Of a DNA stretch of 64,000 nucleotides, positions 13,259-26,494 are shown piece after piece; within the stretch, counting starts at the first letter, position 1, and every line of letters starts with the position of its first letter. The stretch covers positions 9,362,001-9,426,000 of the forward strand of contig NW_020825288.1 in NCBI RefSeq assembly GCF_003286085.1. The letters are read 5' to 3'. The notes under the pieces were generated by a model. That model was not told where the DNA came from. It worked only from the letters and a program-made list of their open reading frames with translations, and did not search any database. The DNA comes from Drosophila persimilis (Eukaryota; Arthropoda; Insecta; Diptera; Drosophilidae). Position numbers and translations under genes: made by a program.

Positions 13259-16200
13259 AGATTTTCCTTCAAACTAATAATGCAACGAAATTATTGTTTA
13301 AAAAAATTAAATGTTTAATCTGTTTGCTCATGTTTGATTTTATCTTCACGGCGGGTAAATGAATATTCATATCTTATATGGGATTTTATTCCAACTGCAC
13401 TCAGAAAAACCGGGCATGCTAAAATGACACACCACACACACAACATATATTCGGTTTTTACATACAGCCGAGGTGAAATTGAATAAAATTCGTTTGGATC
13501 TAAAAATATTGGCATGCATTTTTCAATATAAGTGTAACTATTCGATTCTCAGGGCGTTTTTCTCTGGCTGTAATAATACCATTGACAGCGTTTCAATTTC
13601 ATTTCGCTAAGCAGTTAAGCCATAGTACCCGTATGCTAATGGGCCAACGGGGCGGATGTTTAATGTTTGTCATAATAATTTGTTGACATTTTCCTTTCAA
13701 TGCGCTGGGGGGTTGGGGTTGGATGGTTGGTTGCCAGGGCAACGGTTGATTAAATGAGCTTTCTCCAAACGTTTAGCGTTCCCTTTGATGTAATTTTTTT
13801 TTTTCTGCCCTCTGACTTATTTTTTTCGCGGGTTATTTTCCATGGCCAGGCTCTAACAGCTTGTTGAGTTGAGTTTATCCTGTCAATATACTCATGGCCC
13901 AAATAGGGAAAAGAAAGAGTCATTTTAGGTCTCTGACTGGCATTGAATTTCGATTGATGGGATTCATCGGCCGCTGGATTGATAAATTGACACTTTGCTG
14001 ATTAATTATCTCCAGTGAGAAATATGCTGGCTTGAATGTCCCTTTGCTCTACGTTGGCTTAAAGACTTTCCCTTAAGCTAAATGATGATCTAGTTGTCAG
14101 GAGCTGCAATTGATGGTCCTAAACACCTCTGAAATTATGACAACTATCGCAAGGTTTTTCTTTTAATAAAACTTTCGACGATACGCCCCCGCCCGCATAT
14201 GCATAGGCAGACCAAATTTATCGTAGATTAATAAACTCATTAGAACTTTGCTTGTTTCCCCACTAGCACACGGAGAAAAACACAACTTTTGCCACGGATT
14301 TAATTGGAAAAGTTCGGATGGGCCGTAGTTTAAGGCACTCCATTTGGCAAGTTCGGTGGGAAATTCGTTAGTTGGTCAATATTCTACATTGAATGACGCC
14401 GCCCCTTGTAGAAGGTGTGCTTCTAAGAACAACCACCGCATTCGGCAGCCTGTCAACGTTTTGGCATCTTCATTTTCCGTGAAATCGCCCGAAGCGGCAA
14501 AGTAAAAAGAACCATAAAAAGGAAAAAAAAAAAAGAAAATGTTACCCAGATGAAGACAAAGAATTATGCCTTCTTGTCGGTTATTAATGAGCCACGGCTC
14601 CCGGGGGCATGTGCACTGAAACAACTTTCAATTTGGCCCACGCCTAATGAAAATGCATTTGAAAGGCAAAATGATTAATGTCAGCACCTTAAATTTTTTT
14701 GGGTTAACCGATCCGACCGCCACCGGCATCGCGACCGCCGTGGCCGCAGATTTAATTAACATAAAAATCCCCGCAATGCTACACGCCGGCAGCAGCAGCT
14801 GTCAAGTCCAAAATCTGCGTTGAGAGAACTCATCCGCAATTATTACTTTTTGGAAGTTAATTAAAATTTGTTTAGAATATAACAAAAATTGAATAGATTG
14901 TACAAATATTTAGAATTTAGAAAACATTTTTTTATCTGGTTGCTATTTTTCAATTATTGTGTTTATATTCGATAATTCCACGAAGTGTAAAATTCGGGCC
15001 AGCTGTTGCTTGTGTGGTTAGGACACCCTTTGTAGAGGGTATATCTCATTTGAAGGACCTTTCGAGTATCGACAGCTTGTATATTTTGTGGCAAATGGGT
15101 ACCATACCTTAAACAGAAATGAATATGCTTCACTCCTCAAGATCATTGGCAGAAAAACGATCCATCTGTAAAGGTATCAAATCCTTCGGCATCCAAAACT
15201 AGACTTCTTTTATTCCTCTATCATTGTCCGCTGCTAGTTTTGGTGGAGCGCAAATTGTGCTCTGCCCGATGGCAATTTAATTTGCTATTAAAATGTTGCC
15301 TATCAAATCAATGAATCATGTGAGTGTGTGTGTACAAAGTTTATAAAATATGCTTAAAAGTTGTATGCAAATTTAATGAATTAGAATGCTGTGTGGTGTG
15401 TGTGTGTGTGTGTGCGTGTGCCTTTTTTTTGTCGATTTAACGGCCGACTCCCTCGAACGGTCTACATAAAATATGAAATGGAAAACCGACAAAATAAAAT
15501 CCATAACCAACTGCTGTTCAATTAATTATTATCAGAATATTTCTGGGTCCATTTAGTAGATTTTTGTTTTGCCAATTGCATGCATTTTCATGTGCATTAG
15601 TTGAATTTAGTGAAAATGAAATAGTTTTTGGGGAATATCACAGATTGCAATGGAGCAGCAGCGAAGTTGGCAGTGATATGGAGCGCACTGGCTATATATT
15701 TCAATTGCATTATCAAACTGGATTAGCATTGAATGCTTTTAAGCTGCGAATAATTCTCTCGGCAGCAATAGTCAATTTGCATATGACAAAATATATGCAA
15801 AACTGCAACTGTTTCAAACAGTTTGGAAAAATAAAATTGTACTCGTAAACGCAGCGTCATTCGAAATTTCACCATTAAACCACCTTCAACCTCTTATAGT
15901 ATGGTAAGGTATTCCAGCGGCAGTCATTCGATATCTGCCATCTTTAATATATTACTATAGCAGTTTCCATCACGTCCAGACCTGCAAACAAACATTCAAA
16001 GTCGTAATGGAGTACGCCGTGCGCATGTATAAATAACAAAATTGTGTTCTCCTGCTCTCGGGGAAACAGATCTCCTTTGTTTTCTATTAAACAATTGACA
16101 AAGTGCCTGTGTGCGAGAGTACTCCTGTTGTGGGCCGTGTCGTCTGATGCGACTACACATATAAATTATAATTTAATAAGAAAGCAAACGAAAAATTCAA

Positions 16201-18143
16201 TGGCACCATAAACCATAAAAAGACGCTGAAAAGTTCTCGAGTGTGTGTGCACGGATGTGTGTCGAAAAACAATAAGCAAACAGCAGAAGTCCCTCCGCAA
16301 CCAAATCCTCCCGACGGACTAAGATGAGGGTAAACATTGAAATCATCTTCTGTGGGAGCGGAAACAGCCAGAAACCCGAATGGTACGACGCGAGAGGACT
16401 CGATTAAGTGGCATAAAGTGATGATAAATGCGACATTGAGCAACAATAAATTGTTGGCCTTTGTCTCTTCTATTGTCTCTCCCTCCTCGTCGCTTATTGT
16501 TTCTCTGCCTGCTCGTTCGCACTGCTTGCCATTTACGTGTTTGACTTATTGATGCTGCGTGCCGGGATTAGCGATGAGGCGATGGCGACGGCGATGGCAG
16601 CGGCGGCGGCGGTGGTGGCTCACACTGCGTATGAGCAACGCAAATAAACCGAACAGCATAAAGCTCAGAGAGCAACGCTGATTAGCATTTGTTTGGGTGA
16701 GTACGGGCAGGATGTATGTAGGGGTGTGTGGGGGAGTGCGTACGAGTATATTTTTGGCGCTCATTCAATTGTTTATGGTAATTTGAAATTCATTGGACGG
16801 CAGTCCTCTCCATTTGATGGCACTGCAGACAACGCATTAAAGCTTAAATTCAATCAAAATTGATTTGTGATGCGAGTTTTCCTATCAATGCGAGTAGGAG
16901 TAAAACACGGAGATACCATTATAGGTCAGATCCTAGTGCCACAAAAATCAGTACAATTCCCTGGCGGACACACATTTGAACTGCATCTGAGTCACACTCT
17001 ATGCTTCATTGCAGCCACGGCCACGCCCAGGCCCCACGGCCAAATGTAAGGGAGAAAGTTTTTCACTTAAAAAACGCGAAGTTGCCTCAACGCTGAAATT
17101 GTTTTCCCTTATTTTTTCCCTCTCTCTCTCTCTTTCGCTCTGGCCGCAAGTTGTGCCACTTGCCACAGAGAAAGCCAAGCCATAGCCGGAGCCGAGTTCG
17201 AGATTACTTTGGTTTACATTGTGCTACGTTTGTGGTTTAAATATTGTATTAAGTTTGCTGGCTGGTGATTGGAAAGCAACTGCACATAAATAGAAAGAGG
17301 GAAGAGCAGAATTCCCATCGCAAGGCACTGCACCTCATGGACCACAAAACCCCAACAGCTGGCCGCATTTCATTGCAGTTTTGCATTATTTGCAGCTGAA
17401 TCGGAGTCGGCGATCCATTGAAAGCCGAGTTAGCAGCCACTTGAGTTGCTTGCTCCCATTAGCCCTCCTCAGTAGCAGAGGCAGGAGTGCCACTACCACT
17501 ACCACCACCAGCAGCAGCAGCCTCAGGATTCACATCGGTCCAGTCGGCCAGGCAATTGCTTAATTGCAACTTAAGCTCAATTTTCCTGTTGCCCCCACCC
17601 CCCTTACAATCTGCCAATCCTCAGAAGTCTTGTTCCTCACCACTCACCACCCGCCCTCGGTCTGTCCCTGACTGTCTGCTCGACTTGTTTGTTTGTTGCT
17701 GGTACATAAAATCTTGGCCAGCTCGCAATCGTTGCATGTAATGACTGGAATTTGCGGTGGCTCCAATATGAGCCAAGGTGATGGAGTGCTGAGGATTGTG
17801 CGAGGACGTGAGGATGAGCGGATGAGCGAGGGCACTCCAAGGGTACTGCTGCCGGGCCATAGATAAACACAGCCGCTCTCGGAAGCCCAAAACTAAGCCC
17901 TTCAGCCGGAGCCAGCTTCAGCTTTGGGCACTTAAAACCCAAAGTTGGCCTGCCAGGAATTAGAATCCTAAATGCGGCGTGTCCAGGGCAATCCTTAAAT
18001 GCAGTTTAAGTGTTGTTTACCTGCGGCTTTTGGCAGCCGCAAATGATCCTTTTAATGCCGCAAATCCAGTACCGAACAAACATAATATGCTATGATTTTT
18101 CACTCCAATCTACCAAACAATTTTGTTATAAACTACTATAAAT
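13259..18143. other. Non-coding region between PIG-N-like and BTB genes
   Basis: No exon recognised. It contains AT-rich DNA, a GT microsatellite (15391-15420), poly-purine runs (14521-14540), a CTCTCT tract near 17120 and a C/A-rich triplet stretch around 17490-17525. TACTCGTA (15840) and TACGAGTA (16741) lie here. A sequence AATATAAGTG... near 13525 and TATA-like stretches occur, but no start can be assigned. Confidence 0.55.
15391..15420. repeat. GT microsatellite
   Basis: GTGTGGTGTGTGTGTGTGTG followed by TGTGCGTGTG: about 13 GT units with two interruptions. Confidence 0.9.
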
Positions 18144-19301
18144 ATGAATCAGGAGAATGAAGCTATTAACGCATCAGCAAAGGCAAGCGAATGGATGGCT
18201 GCATTGGATACGCAAATGGAACCGATTGATGCCTCAAACGAAGATGAAGAAACGACGCCAATTCCGGCTTGTTCGCTAAGGGAAATGGGTTACCGTGAGC
18301 CAAGAGGTGGCTTTGATAAGAAATTGTGTAGCAAAACTGATTACAAAGAGTACATTATTCATCACATGAATACGGTAATTTCCAACCAGCAGAAGCCTGA
18401 CATCGTGGTCTATATCCGCGGACAAAAGTTCAATTGCCACCTTGCCGTGCTCAAGACCTGTACGAAATTAGCCAAAGACGTACGCTTCCCGAATGGTTTG
18501 ATTATAGCTCATAAGGATGTCACTGCTAAGGGATTTGAGCTGGCCTACGATTGGATGATCCACCAGGACTCTACACTGAAGCGCAAAGATATTGTGGAGC
18601 TCTACATGGCAGCAGAGTACATGCAGATGCCGGAGCTGCTGACACATCTGTGGAGTCTATTCCACGAGGAGACTCTCGTCACTGATGGCATGGCCTTCCA
18701 GATCTATCTGGAGTGTCTCTCATACGGGCGGAGCAAGCTGCAAAGCCTGATGCTAAATCGCGTACGTCGCTTCTTCCTCTCGGCAGTCACAACAGAGGAG
18801 TACCTCCGCCTAGAATTTGAAGCTGTCTGCGAAATACTGGGCCACTACAATATTTGTGTCAACTCTGAGATGGAGATCTACTACAGTGCGGTGCGCTGGC
18901 TACACCACGACTGGCCAAAGCGGAAAGAGTATGCCCCGGGGATCATGGAGGTAGTCCAATTTCAACTGATGCCCACTCAGTACATAACTTCGATTAAAGA
19001 GGAACTGCAGGAGCTGCACAACATTCCCGCAGTTCAGACCATTATCAATGGGGCACTCTCTTCAGAGAATATGCAGCAGAAATCGAATAGGCGTCATTGG
19101 GTCTACGACAAGAAGATCCCGCATCATCACAACAGCGCCTGCCCCAGGTGGCGTTGCCTCGACCTGACGGCCTTCAACACGTATCTGGAGCAAATAATCG
19201 CAGCTGGACCGAACTATTCCCAATGTCTATTAGATCGGGGTAGGTCTTACATTATGCCCTGCTGTCAAAGCGCTTTGCAAAGGAACATTTTGGAAAAATA
19301 A
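18144..19301 (+). CDS. BTB-BACK domain protein without kelch repeats
   Basis: A single ATG-to-stop frame of 385 residues. Residues about 84-175 fit a BTB/POZ fold: KPDIVVYIRGQKFNCHLAVL, then an L-A-YDWMIH stretch and VELYMAAEYMQMPELL. Residues about 183-285 fit a BACK domain (IYLECLSYGRSKLQ...AVRWLHHDWPKR). The C-terminal ~65 residues are Cys/His-rich (HWVYDKKIPHHHNSACPRW...) and resemble the extra C-terminal module found in fly-specific BTB-BACK proteins rather than kelch blades. BTB-BACK proteins usually recruit substrates to Cullin-3 ubiquitin ligases or oligomerise; which applies here is unknown. The poly(A)-like AATAAA at 19297-19302 overlaps the TAA stop. A good splice donor (CGG-G|GTAGGT at 19240) and acceptor (TCTGCTACAG ending 19416) would instead give a ten-codon tail ending at 19448, so the C-terminus is uncertain. 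Confidence 0.85.
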   Translation: MNQENEAINASAKASEWMAALDTQMEPIDASNEDEETTPIPACSLREMGYREPRGGFDKKLCSKTDYKEYIIHHMNTVISNQQKPDIVVYIRGQKFNCHLAVLKTCTKLAKDVRFPNGLIIAHKDVTAKGFELAYDWMIHQDSTLKRKDIVELYMAAEYMQMPELLTHLWSLFHEETLVTDGMAFQIYLECLSYGRSKLQSLMLNRVRRFFLSAVTTEEYLRLEFEAVCEILGHYNICVNSEMEIYYSAVRWLHHDWPKRKEYAPGIMEVVQFQLMPTQYITSIKEELQELHNIPAVQTIINGALSSENMQQKSNRRHWVYDKKIPHHHNSACPRWRCLDLTAFNTYLEQIIAAGPNYSQCLLDRGRSYIMPCCQSALQRNILEK

Positions 19302-21262
19302 ATCGGAGTATGTCCATCGGGGCACACAGCCATCGCCTCTCCCTATGTTCGTATGTGTGAAACACCCCCTGGGGTCCCATATAATTGCTACAAATAATTT
19401 CATTAGTCTGCTACAGCCGTTTGGGCTTTGGTTTCGCATTCGCATTAAGCGTTTCCAATTAGTTGAATGGCTGCCATTTTGCTGAATTAATTGTCAACGT
19501 TTATGAACTAAGCATTTTCCCCAAACATGAGTGTAGCTGTGTGTGTGTTTGTATCTGTGTGGTTATCCGCGTACGTGTTTCTGTTTGCCCAACTCTTGCA
19601 CACACACGCACAGAGCAGTGGAATGTAAAGACAAGCAAACAAACTACAATCACACATGCAAATGCCAATGCCCCTGGCTGTCAGAAGTCCCTTTAGCACA
19701 AACCATACAAAATATCTACAGGGAATGGGAAAAAATATGTTTACACAACACCAAAACCAGGGAAAAACAGTATAAAAAAAAAGCGATTGGAATTCAACCC
19801 GACAGACAGCCATAATCAAAATATTTTGTTAAAAAACACAACAGAATTAACAGCAGAAATCAGAATACAAAAATAAAATGCGATTGTATTGGAATGCATT
19901 ACGAGTTATTTTTCAACTGCATTTTTCATGGACTTATTCGAGGATTTCCGCGGATTTCAATGCAAATGTTTGTTCAGCTTTTTGTTTACCTTTGTTTTAC
20001 CATTATCCTGCATTCATAAATTTCGAGCGGGTGAATTAAAACAATAATACAAATGCAATTGATTTGCCGCTCTCTGGCCGTTTGCGTAACCCCGTAACCC
20101 CCAGCTGAAAACCCCAAATGAAAGTAACAAAATTCCATATTTTTTTTCGGCCATGTAATTTAATTGTTTGCCGTTGAGGCGCCAAGCGATAAATCAATTA
20201 CTGTAGATTACGCCTCAGATTATGGAGGACGTTATTTTTTTGGTTCATTTTCAACATCCTAAGGGGCAGCCGTAGCCGTAGCCGGAGCCCTGTAAATGCA
20301 AATGAAGATAGATGCATTTGGCAGATGCACTGGCGGAATAATTGACGCTGAATATGATGAATGAGTGCCAATTACTATCTGAGCGAAAAGAATCAGACGT
20401 CGATTAATGAGGCCAGAGGGGCGCACAATGAAACGATAACGTAGGGAAAGCTTTAAATGTGTCTGAGACTTGCAATTAGGGCAACAAATGAAACCATTTT
20501 TGAACTTATCTTATAATTATTATAATTGAAAAGTAAAGTTAAACCATGTCCCATGAAAACTTCCATATAAGAATCTTTCAAAGTCTGTGCAAGAGTTACC
20601 AATGCCCTGGTAAATATTCCACAACTTAATACAAACTTTCTATATCCACATAGCATCCACATAGCCTCTTGTGTCTCCTCATCGCCATAACAATTAGAAC
20701 AGGAAATCCCATTTGATTACTCATTGCCGCTTATTGCCAGTTGCAACAAACTGATAATCCTATTGTGGTTGTGTTTGTGCCCCCTTAATTGCCATCACAC
20801 TCCTCAGACCCCCAACACACACATACACACACATAGGGATATGTACATCCAGGACAAACAAAAGCGGCTTTGCTTTCCATGTTTTGTGGCGGCTGCGTTT
20901 TTGAAGTTCCATTACTCAAACCCTAAGCGGCTGAACGGCTGAACGATGAATGAAAGAGAGCAGCAAGTGGGACTGGGGGGTTGGCAAACTATTTGGTGGG
21001 AAACTTTATGGCTGGGCCCATTGTTTCAATTGTTCAGTTCAGCCCGGCGAAAAGTTGGCCAATACTGCCGCTGGCCGCCTGTCACATTTTAGGTGCTTCC
21101 CGGGCTTAAGTCCCGGCCACACTTTAAGTCTGATTAGCTAATTGCGTTTGTCTAATTTGATTTGTTGGGATTTCAATTAAAGTCGTCGGCGGTAAGGTTG
21201 CAGGAAATGCCATTTATAGAAATAAGGATTATATGGCTTAGTTGTGGCGCAGCGGACAACAT

Positions 21263-21272
21263 GGCGTATGCG
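21263..21272 (+). promoter_or_regulatory. GGCGTATGCG recurrent motif, copy 2
   Basis: An exact GGCGTATGCG, followed by AAATG instead of the CAA that follows three other copies. Function is inferred only from recurrence. Confidence 0.3.
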
Positions 21273-21811
21273 AAATGTGGCAGAAAATAGTACAGAAAGT
21301 TGACATAAGAGTAATACTATAAGGGTATGAAGGGCTCAGGTCAAAATATTTATATTTTAATATCTGCGGACTCTTGTGTAAAGGGTTAAAAAGTTATTCC
21401 AATAAAAATGAAAAAAAGGAAAAAAAAGGTGGCAAATAGTTTTTAATCCCGCACAAGCTTATAAAGTACCTGGAACCCTAACGGATTAGCAGAGCAGCTT
21501 CATTAGATACTACGAGAGAATTGGAATTTTCTGGGGCATTTTTTTAACCTTCGCATTGCCGACCACAGCTACAAGTATGCATAATTTGCTGATTGCAATT
21601 AAAAGCAATTATGCTCAGTGTCCTGGCAACCACAAACTCATTAGCTTGTTGCACCAAAACCGCAATGCAGCATATCCCAGAACAGCAGCAACAGCAAGAA
21701 CAACAACGAAAATTACTTACACACATTCGGGAGTGAGTGTGAGACCCCATGGCGTATACATATGCGGATGTATGGGAATGTGTATCTGGATCATAATGAA
21801 AAGCCACTCGA

Positions 21812-21837
21812 AACCGAACCGAACCGAACCGAACCGC
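21812..21837. repeat. CCGAA pentamer repeat
   Basis: AACCG/CCGAA units are repeated about five times, then degenerate into CCGAAACGAAATCGAATCG downstream. Confidence 0.85.
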
Positions 21838-22338
21838 TTCTGACCGAAACCGAAACGAAATCGAATCGTTGTCCAAATTGCACAGCTTGACGCCATCTTT
21901 TTGCCAAATTTCTTTTTGTGTAAGCGCTCAGAGCAGAAGCAGGCGTTTTTCAGACACAGCTTTTGACAAGCGTGTGAGAAGTGCTTTCAAACAAAATGGT
22001 CACGGTAAAGTGCCCACAGCCACTGTCCAATGTCCACTGGCCACTGGCCTGATGTGGACCGAACCGGGTTTGTTTAGAAGGTTTTATGCATATGTCCGAC
22101 ATGTGGAAAATTCCATTAGGAAGTTTTCTTTGTTTGCATACATTTGCATGCCTTTCTCTCTGCCTCTGCCCTGCCTGCTTTTCTGGATGATTCCATTCTC
22201 TTCCTCTCTGGTTCTCTGTCGTCTCTACCGGCTTTCTATCAGAAATAATTTATTTGTGGCCAGTACGAGAGGACCAAGCCAAGATTTTTATTATTATTAT
22301 TATTTTGTAATGGTTTTTGAGTGTTTGCTGTGGCACAA

Positions 22339-22363
22339 CAGCAGCAGCAGCAGCAGCAGCAGC
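22339..22363. repeat. CAG trinucleotide repeat
   Basis: About eight uninterrupted CAG units, followed directly by A7. There is no sign that it is in a coding exon. Confidence 0.9.
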
Positions 22364-25300
22364 AAAAAAATGGGAAATGATTTGCATAAAATCGATTAAA
22401 CATTTTCAGCAAATAAAATGCATATTGAAATGAAATGAATAGAAAGTAAGCCATAAACAACAACAGCAGTTGGCTCTGTCCAGAAGGTAGGTCCCTGGAA
22501 AGGACCTACTCCTCCCTTGGGCATCTGCTGACTTGACTGTGACTGCCAGCAGACTCTTCAGCTTTTGTTGCCTTTTGTTGTGCAAAGTGCCTGGCGAAGA
22601 GTTGTGCATAAAGCTGGAGCAGCAGCAGAGGCAGGGATCAGCAAAAGGCACCAGGAATTTAGAATGGTAATGTGTGTCCAAAGATTTATCAATATTTTTG
22701 GGAGCTCAGTCCACAGCCCATTCAAAAGTAATAATGGAAATGCAGCAGCAAACATTAAGTTCCTGACCGCCTTTCGAACCATAATCAACCGGTCCCTGAA
22801 TAGCTCAAAGGTTTAATTTCTCTGCTACTCGAACTTGTGCTGCTGCCTGCACTGCCCTGCCATCTGGAGCTAAGCCGTCAAGTCAAGCTCAAATATTTTT
22901 CAATCATTAAAATATTGATTATCCAAAGTGTGGTCACATAACTGCCGCAAACATTAATTATCTTGAGACAGTTTTGTGGAAAAGCCAAGACGTGCAGAGC
23001 TCACAGAAATCAAACGCACAATTACAGGGGCTCTGCCGAGAATATGAGGGGTTTGATGTGTGCAAAGTTCAAGAGGAGTTTTAAACATCATTTACCGTAA
23101 ATTGGGATGTTTAATCCATTTTGGCATACAAATATCAAAGTTATTTGTATTTAATTTCCAACGCAAGCAAAGTTAATTAATTACAGCATGACTTAACAGG
23201 ACACAGGAAGAGAGTGTGGGGTACAAATAGTTATTTTCCTGCCTGCTGTCTGCTGTGTGCTGCCTGCTGTCTGGTATGAAATTACAATGATTTAAGTACT
23301 TGCGCTTTAACTCACTTGAAAACTTACTCAGCAAACTGAACTGACGGATGCAGCAATAGAAGAGAGCAGGGCAGAGCAAGGCAGGCTGGGGAAAAAGATC
23401 CTTGTTCCATGCTCCTTGGCGATGATGCAGCGTACTCCACTCCATGGCGGCCCTGATGGCAGCTTAAGCTGCCTTGAGATGCAACAATAGCTAGCATATC
23501 AAATATAAATGATGTCCTTATAGCCACGGACCACTCCTCCGAATAGGGCCCGGGCGCAGCAGCTCGTCAGTCAGTGGAAATGGCGGGTGCAAATGCAAAT
23601 GAAAATGAAAATTAACGCGCATTTCGTTTGCATAGAAAACCACCGCCCACCGGAGACGACTATCCATACCAAATGCAACAGCATCAAAAACAATTTGGTA
23701 TACAATTTAAGATGGATTGTTCTGTTTTTTTGTGCTCCATTATAGTTATTTCTGTTGCTTCTGTTGCTGTTCCTGTTCCTGTTCTTGCCACGCTCCGCAT
23801 GGCTAATGAAGCAAATCAGAGCCCAGATGCAGTAAGCCCCCAGACAACCGAAATGTTTCGACAACTTTCGACTGTGGGGGTAGAGATACAAAACTGCAAT
23901 TCAATTGCAGTCACAAGGCACAAGGCACGAAGGCCACTTTAAGGCCAGGCATAAAAATCCACAGAATGCACAAAAAGAAAGAAAGGAAAATTGCATGCAA
24001 TAAATTTCGAATTAAATAGAAATTTGCACAGTCAACTGCTGGAGGATGGGCAGCCAGCCGGCAGATACCGAACCGACCCGAAAAGAAGGGAAGCAAAAAA
24101 TGCAAATCTCAACTAATTCTTATAAATTATTTAATAAGAAAAAGTCAAATGATTCATTTTTAAGCTGCACCCTTCATCACCAAAGCTCAGCAGGAGCAGA
24201 AGCAGCAGAAGCGAGGCAAAAAGAAAAGCAGCTAGAAAAGCCATAAAAAGAGCAGCAAAAAAGAAAAGTCAGGACCGGAAAAAGGCAGACTGCTGAACAA
24301 ACGCAAAATGCTGCACAGCACTGCACTGCATCTCTATGCGGATGGGTGCGTGTGTGTACTGTGTGTATTTCTGCTCGGTTTCTCCCCCTTGCCCATTTGT
24401 ATATTTGTATTTTTATTTGCGTGTGTGTGTGTATGTGTATTAGCGTGGGGATGATTTAACGTCAAGCTGCAAGTGATTTGAGGCTGTCAAAGGGACCGCC
24501 GCTACCATGGGTAGCGTAGCATGTGTTGCCGACAACCGACAGGCGGCAGGGCGTCAATAAGTTCTCGACCAGAAGAAAAACCCCTTTTGTATGATGGCAG
24601 TAGGCATCAATATTTCGCTTTTCGGCAGGCAGCGACTAAACAAAAGAAATGTAAAGGTTTTCCATCAATTATTCTTTCCCCAGCCCCCTTTCTGGCTGGG
24701 GACAAAGTGGCATGCAACACACACACACACAACCTACACAGTCAGCCAGCTTAGAATCTTCTTCGGCCGCGGCGGCAAAGTCAAGTTCTTCGCTGCATTT
24801 GCCGCGTACAATGGGATGCTGCTGCGCGGCAATTGCGATTACTCTCAGCGTTTGCTTACATACACGGTACACGCCCTCACGACGAGGCAGCACAAAAGCA
24901 TGGCCAAGGGGGAGACGAGGAGCAGGAGCTGCCACAAAGAGCAAGGCGAATCCTAGGATGCAGGCAAAAAGGAGAAATGAGTGCTGTGCAGCAGCATGCA
25001 ATGGAAAATGTTGAATGTTGTGCACATGGCAGTTTATTCATGATTTCACATATTTTGCTCCGCACAACCCACAGCCCACAACCCACCGCCCGCCATTGTT
25101 GGACGTTGCACAGCATAAAAAATATTGCCTTCCCATAGGAGTATGTGTGTGTGCGTGTGTGTGGGATAGAGAACATCCAGACGAAGCGAAAAGCCCGGAC
25201 AGAGTTTTTGTCGGACCTGGCTGTGCACTAAGACACACTTTTTCTACTGCTTCTGCCGCTGCCGCTGCCTCTGCCGCTGCTGTTTCTTCTGCGGCGCTGC

Positions 25301-26484
25301 ATTTTTATGGTTTTAACATGTTTACTTTAATTTTGTGTATTTGTCTTGTTGGCGCTGCTCTGACAAATGTCCGCAGCTGCCAGCAGCATCAGCAGCAGCA
25401 GAAGCCAACAATTAAATTTTTTGACAAGGAGATTTGAGTAGTTTTACTAGTTGATTTTAGTATTTTCCATTTGAATTTCACAAAATTCCATAAAATTCAA
25501 AAGAAAATAAGTAAGAATGATCCCCAGTGAAGAGACTCGACAATAAGATACCCAGCAGTCCACAAGATGTAGCTACAAAACTAGACAAAAATGGGCTCTG
25601 GAATGCTATGCTCTTACTTGTAATATTCATACATTTGCACGAGTACAATATCCTCTATTAACACGTATAAATATGCAGTCCCATCATCATTCGAAAAGTA
25701 ATTCCAAAATTGTCCCAAATTCCTATTGATTCTCAGGCGAGTATGCCTCTTGGCTGGGAACAAATAATGAAGGAGCAGCCCACCCAGTGGCATGGCAATG
25801 GCATATTCCAAGAACATTTTTCTCCTTATTGCTGGGCTCAGCAGCAGTTACCAATTACTGGAACCATCTCCTCCGTCTCCTCCATCTGCTTCTCCTCTTT
25901 CCTGCCATTCTGCTGCTTTCTGCTGGGCTGTAGCTCAAGCCCCGCATGTATTAATTCTAATTAAATTTGTTATTCAAAACGAAACTCGGGCACGTCCTTG
26001 CTAGCCATTTTGCAAGTGTTAACCTTTTTCCCGGCTCCACGGCTGCCACAGCCCGGCCGGCGTTAAGCCTTCGAAAATGGACCAGCCGTTGGATTGGCGG
26101 CGATTTGCACGAAACAGGCCGGCTATGGAGCGATGGATGGATGGGAAAGGGAAGGGGCATCAACCTTGACATTTTTGCTGCCAGTTTCTGTTTTCATTAC
26201 ACTAATGAAGTCATGCGCCAATGTGTGGCGTGTATGTGTTGGACCAGTTGAGGTCCAGATCCGGGCCAAACGACTGTCAGACACATAAAAAGGTGTACAC
26301 ATATATGTACAAGGGTATCTGTGTATGTGTGTGGCAATGGCAGCTGCGCCTCATTACCCCATTTTATTGTGCCTAGCCGTAGCTGTGTGCCAGGCACAAC
26401 ATTGTCAAAGCCTTTCGCTCTGGCACATAATTAATGCAAAATGCAAACATATTCATGGCGGGGAATGGCTCTGGCTCCACATAA

Positions 26485-26494
26485 CGCATACGCC
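26485..26494 (-). promoter_or_regulatory. GGCGTATGCG recurrent motif, copy 3
   Basis: CGCATACGCC on the + strand, which is GGCGTATGCG on the - strand, followed on the + side by GTGTGGCCATAAAAAG. Function is inferred only from recurrence. Confidence 0.3.

Noticed and set aside
14331-14345. TAAGGCAC, like the start of miR-124
   Set aside because: The match ends after eight bases and no hairpin is visible.
19619-19640. TGGAATGTAAAGA, matching the first 13 bases of miR-1
   Set aside because: The rest of the mature sequence differs and there is no opposing arm to form a hairpin. miR-1 is otherwise invariant.
21869-22399. 176-codon open frame
   Set aside because: It ends in translated ATT and CAG microsatellites (poly-Tyr, poly-Ser), which indicates non-coding DNA.
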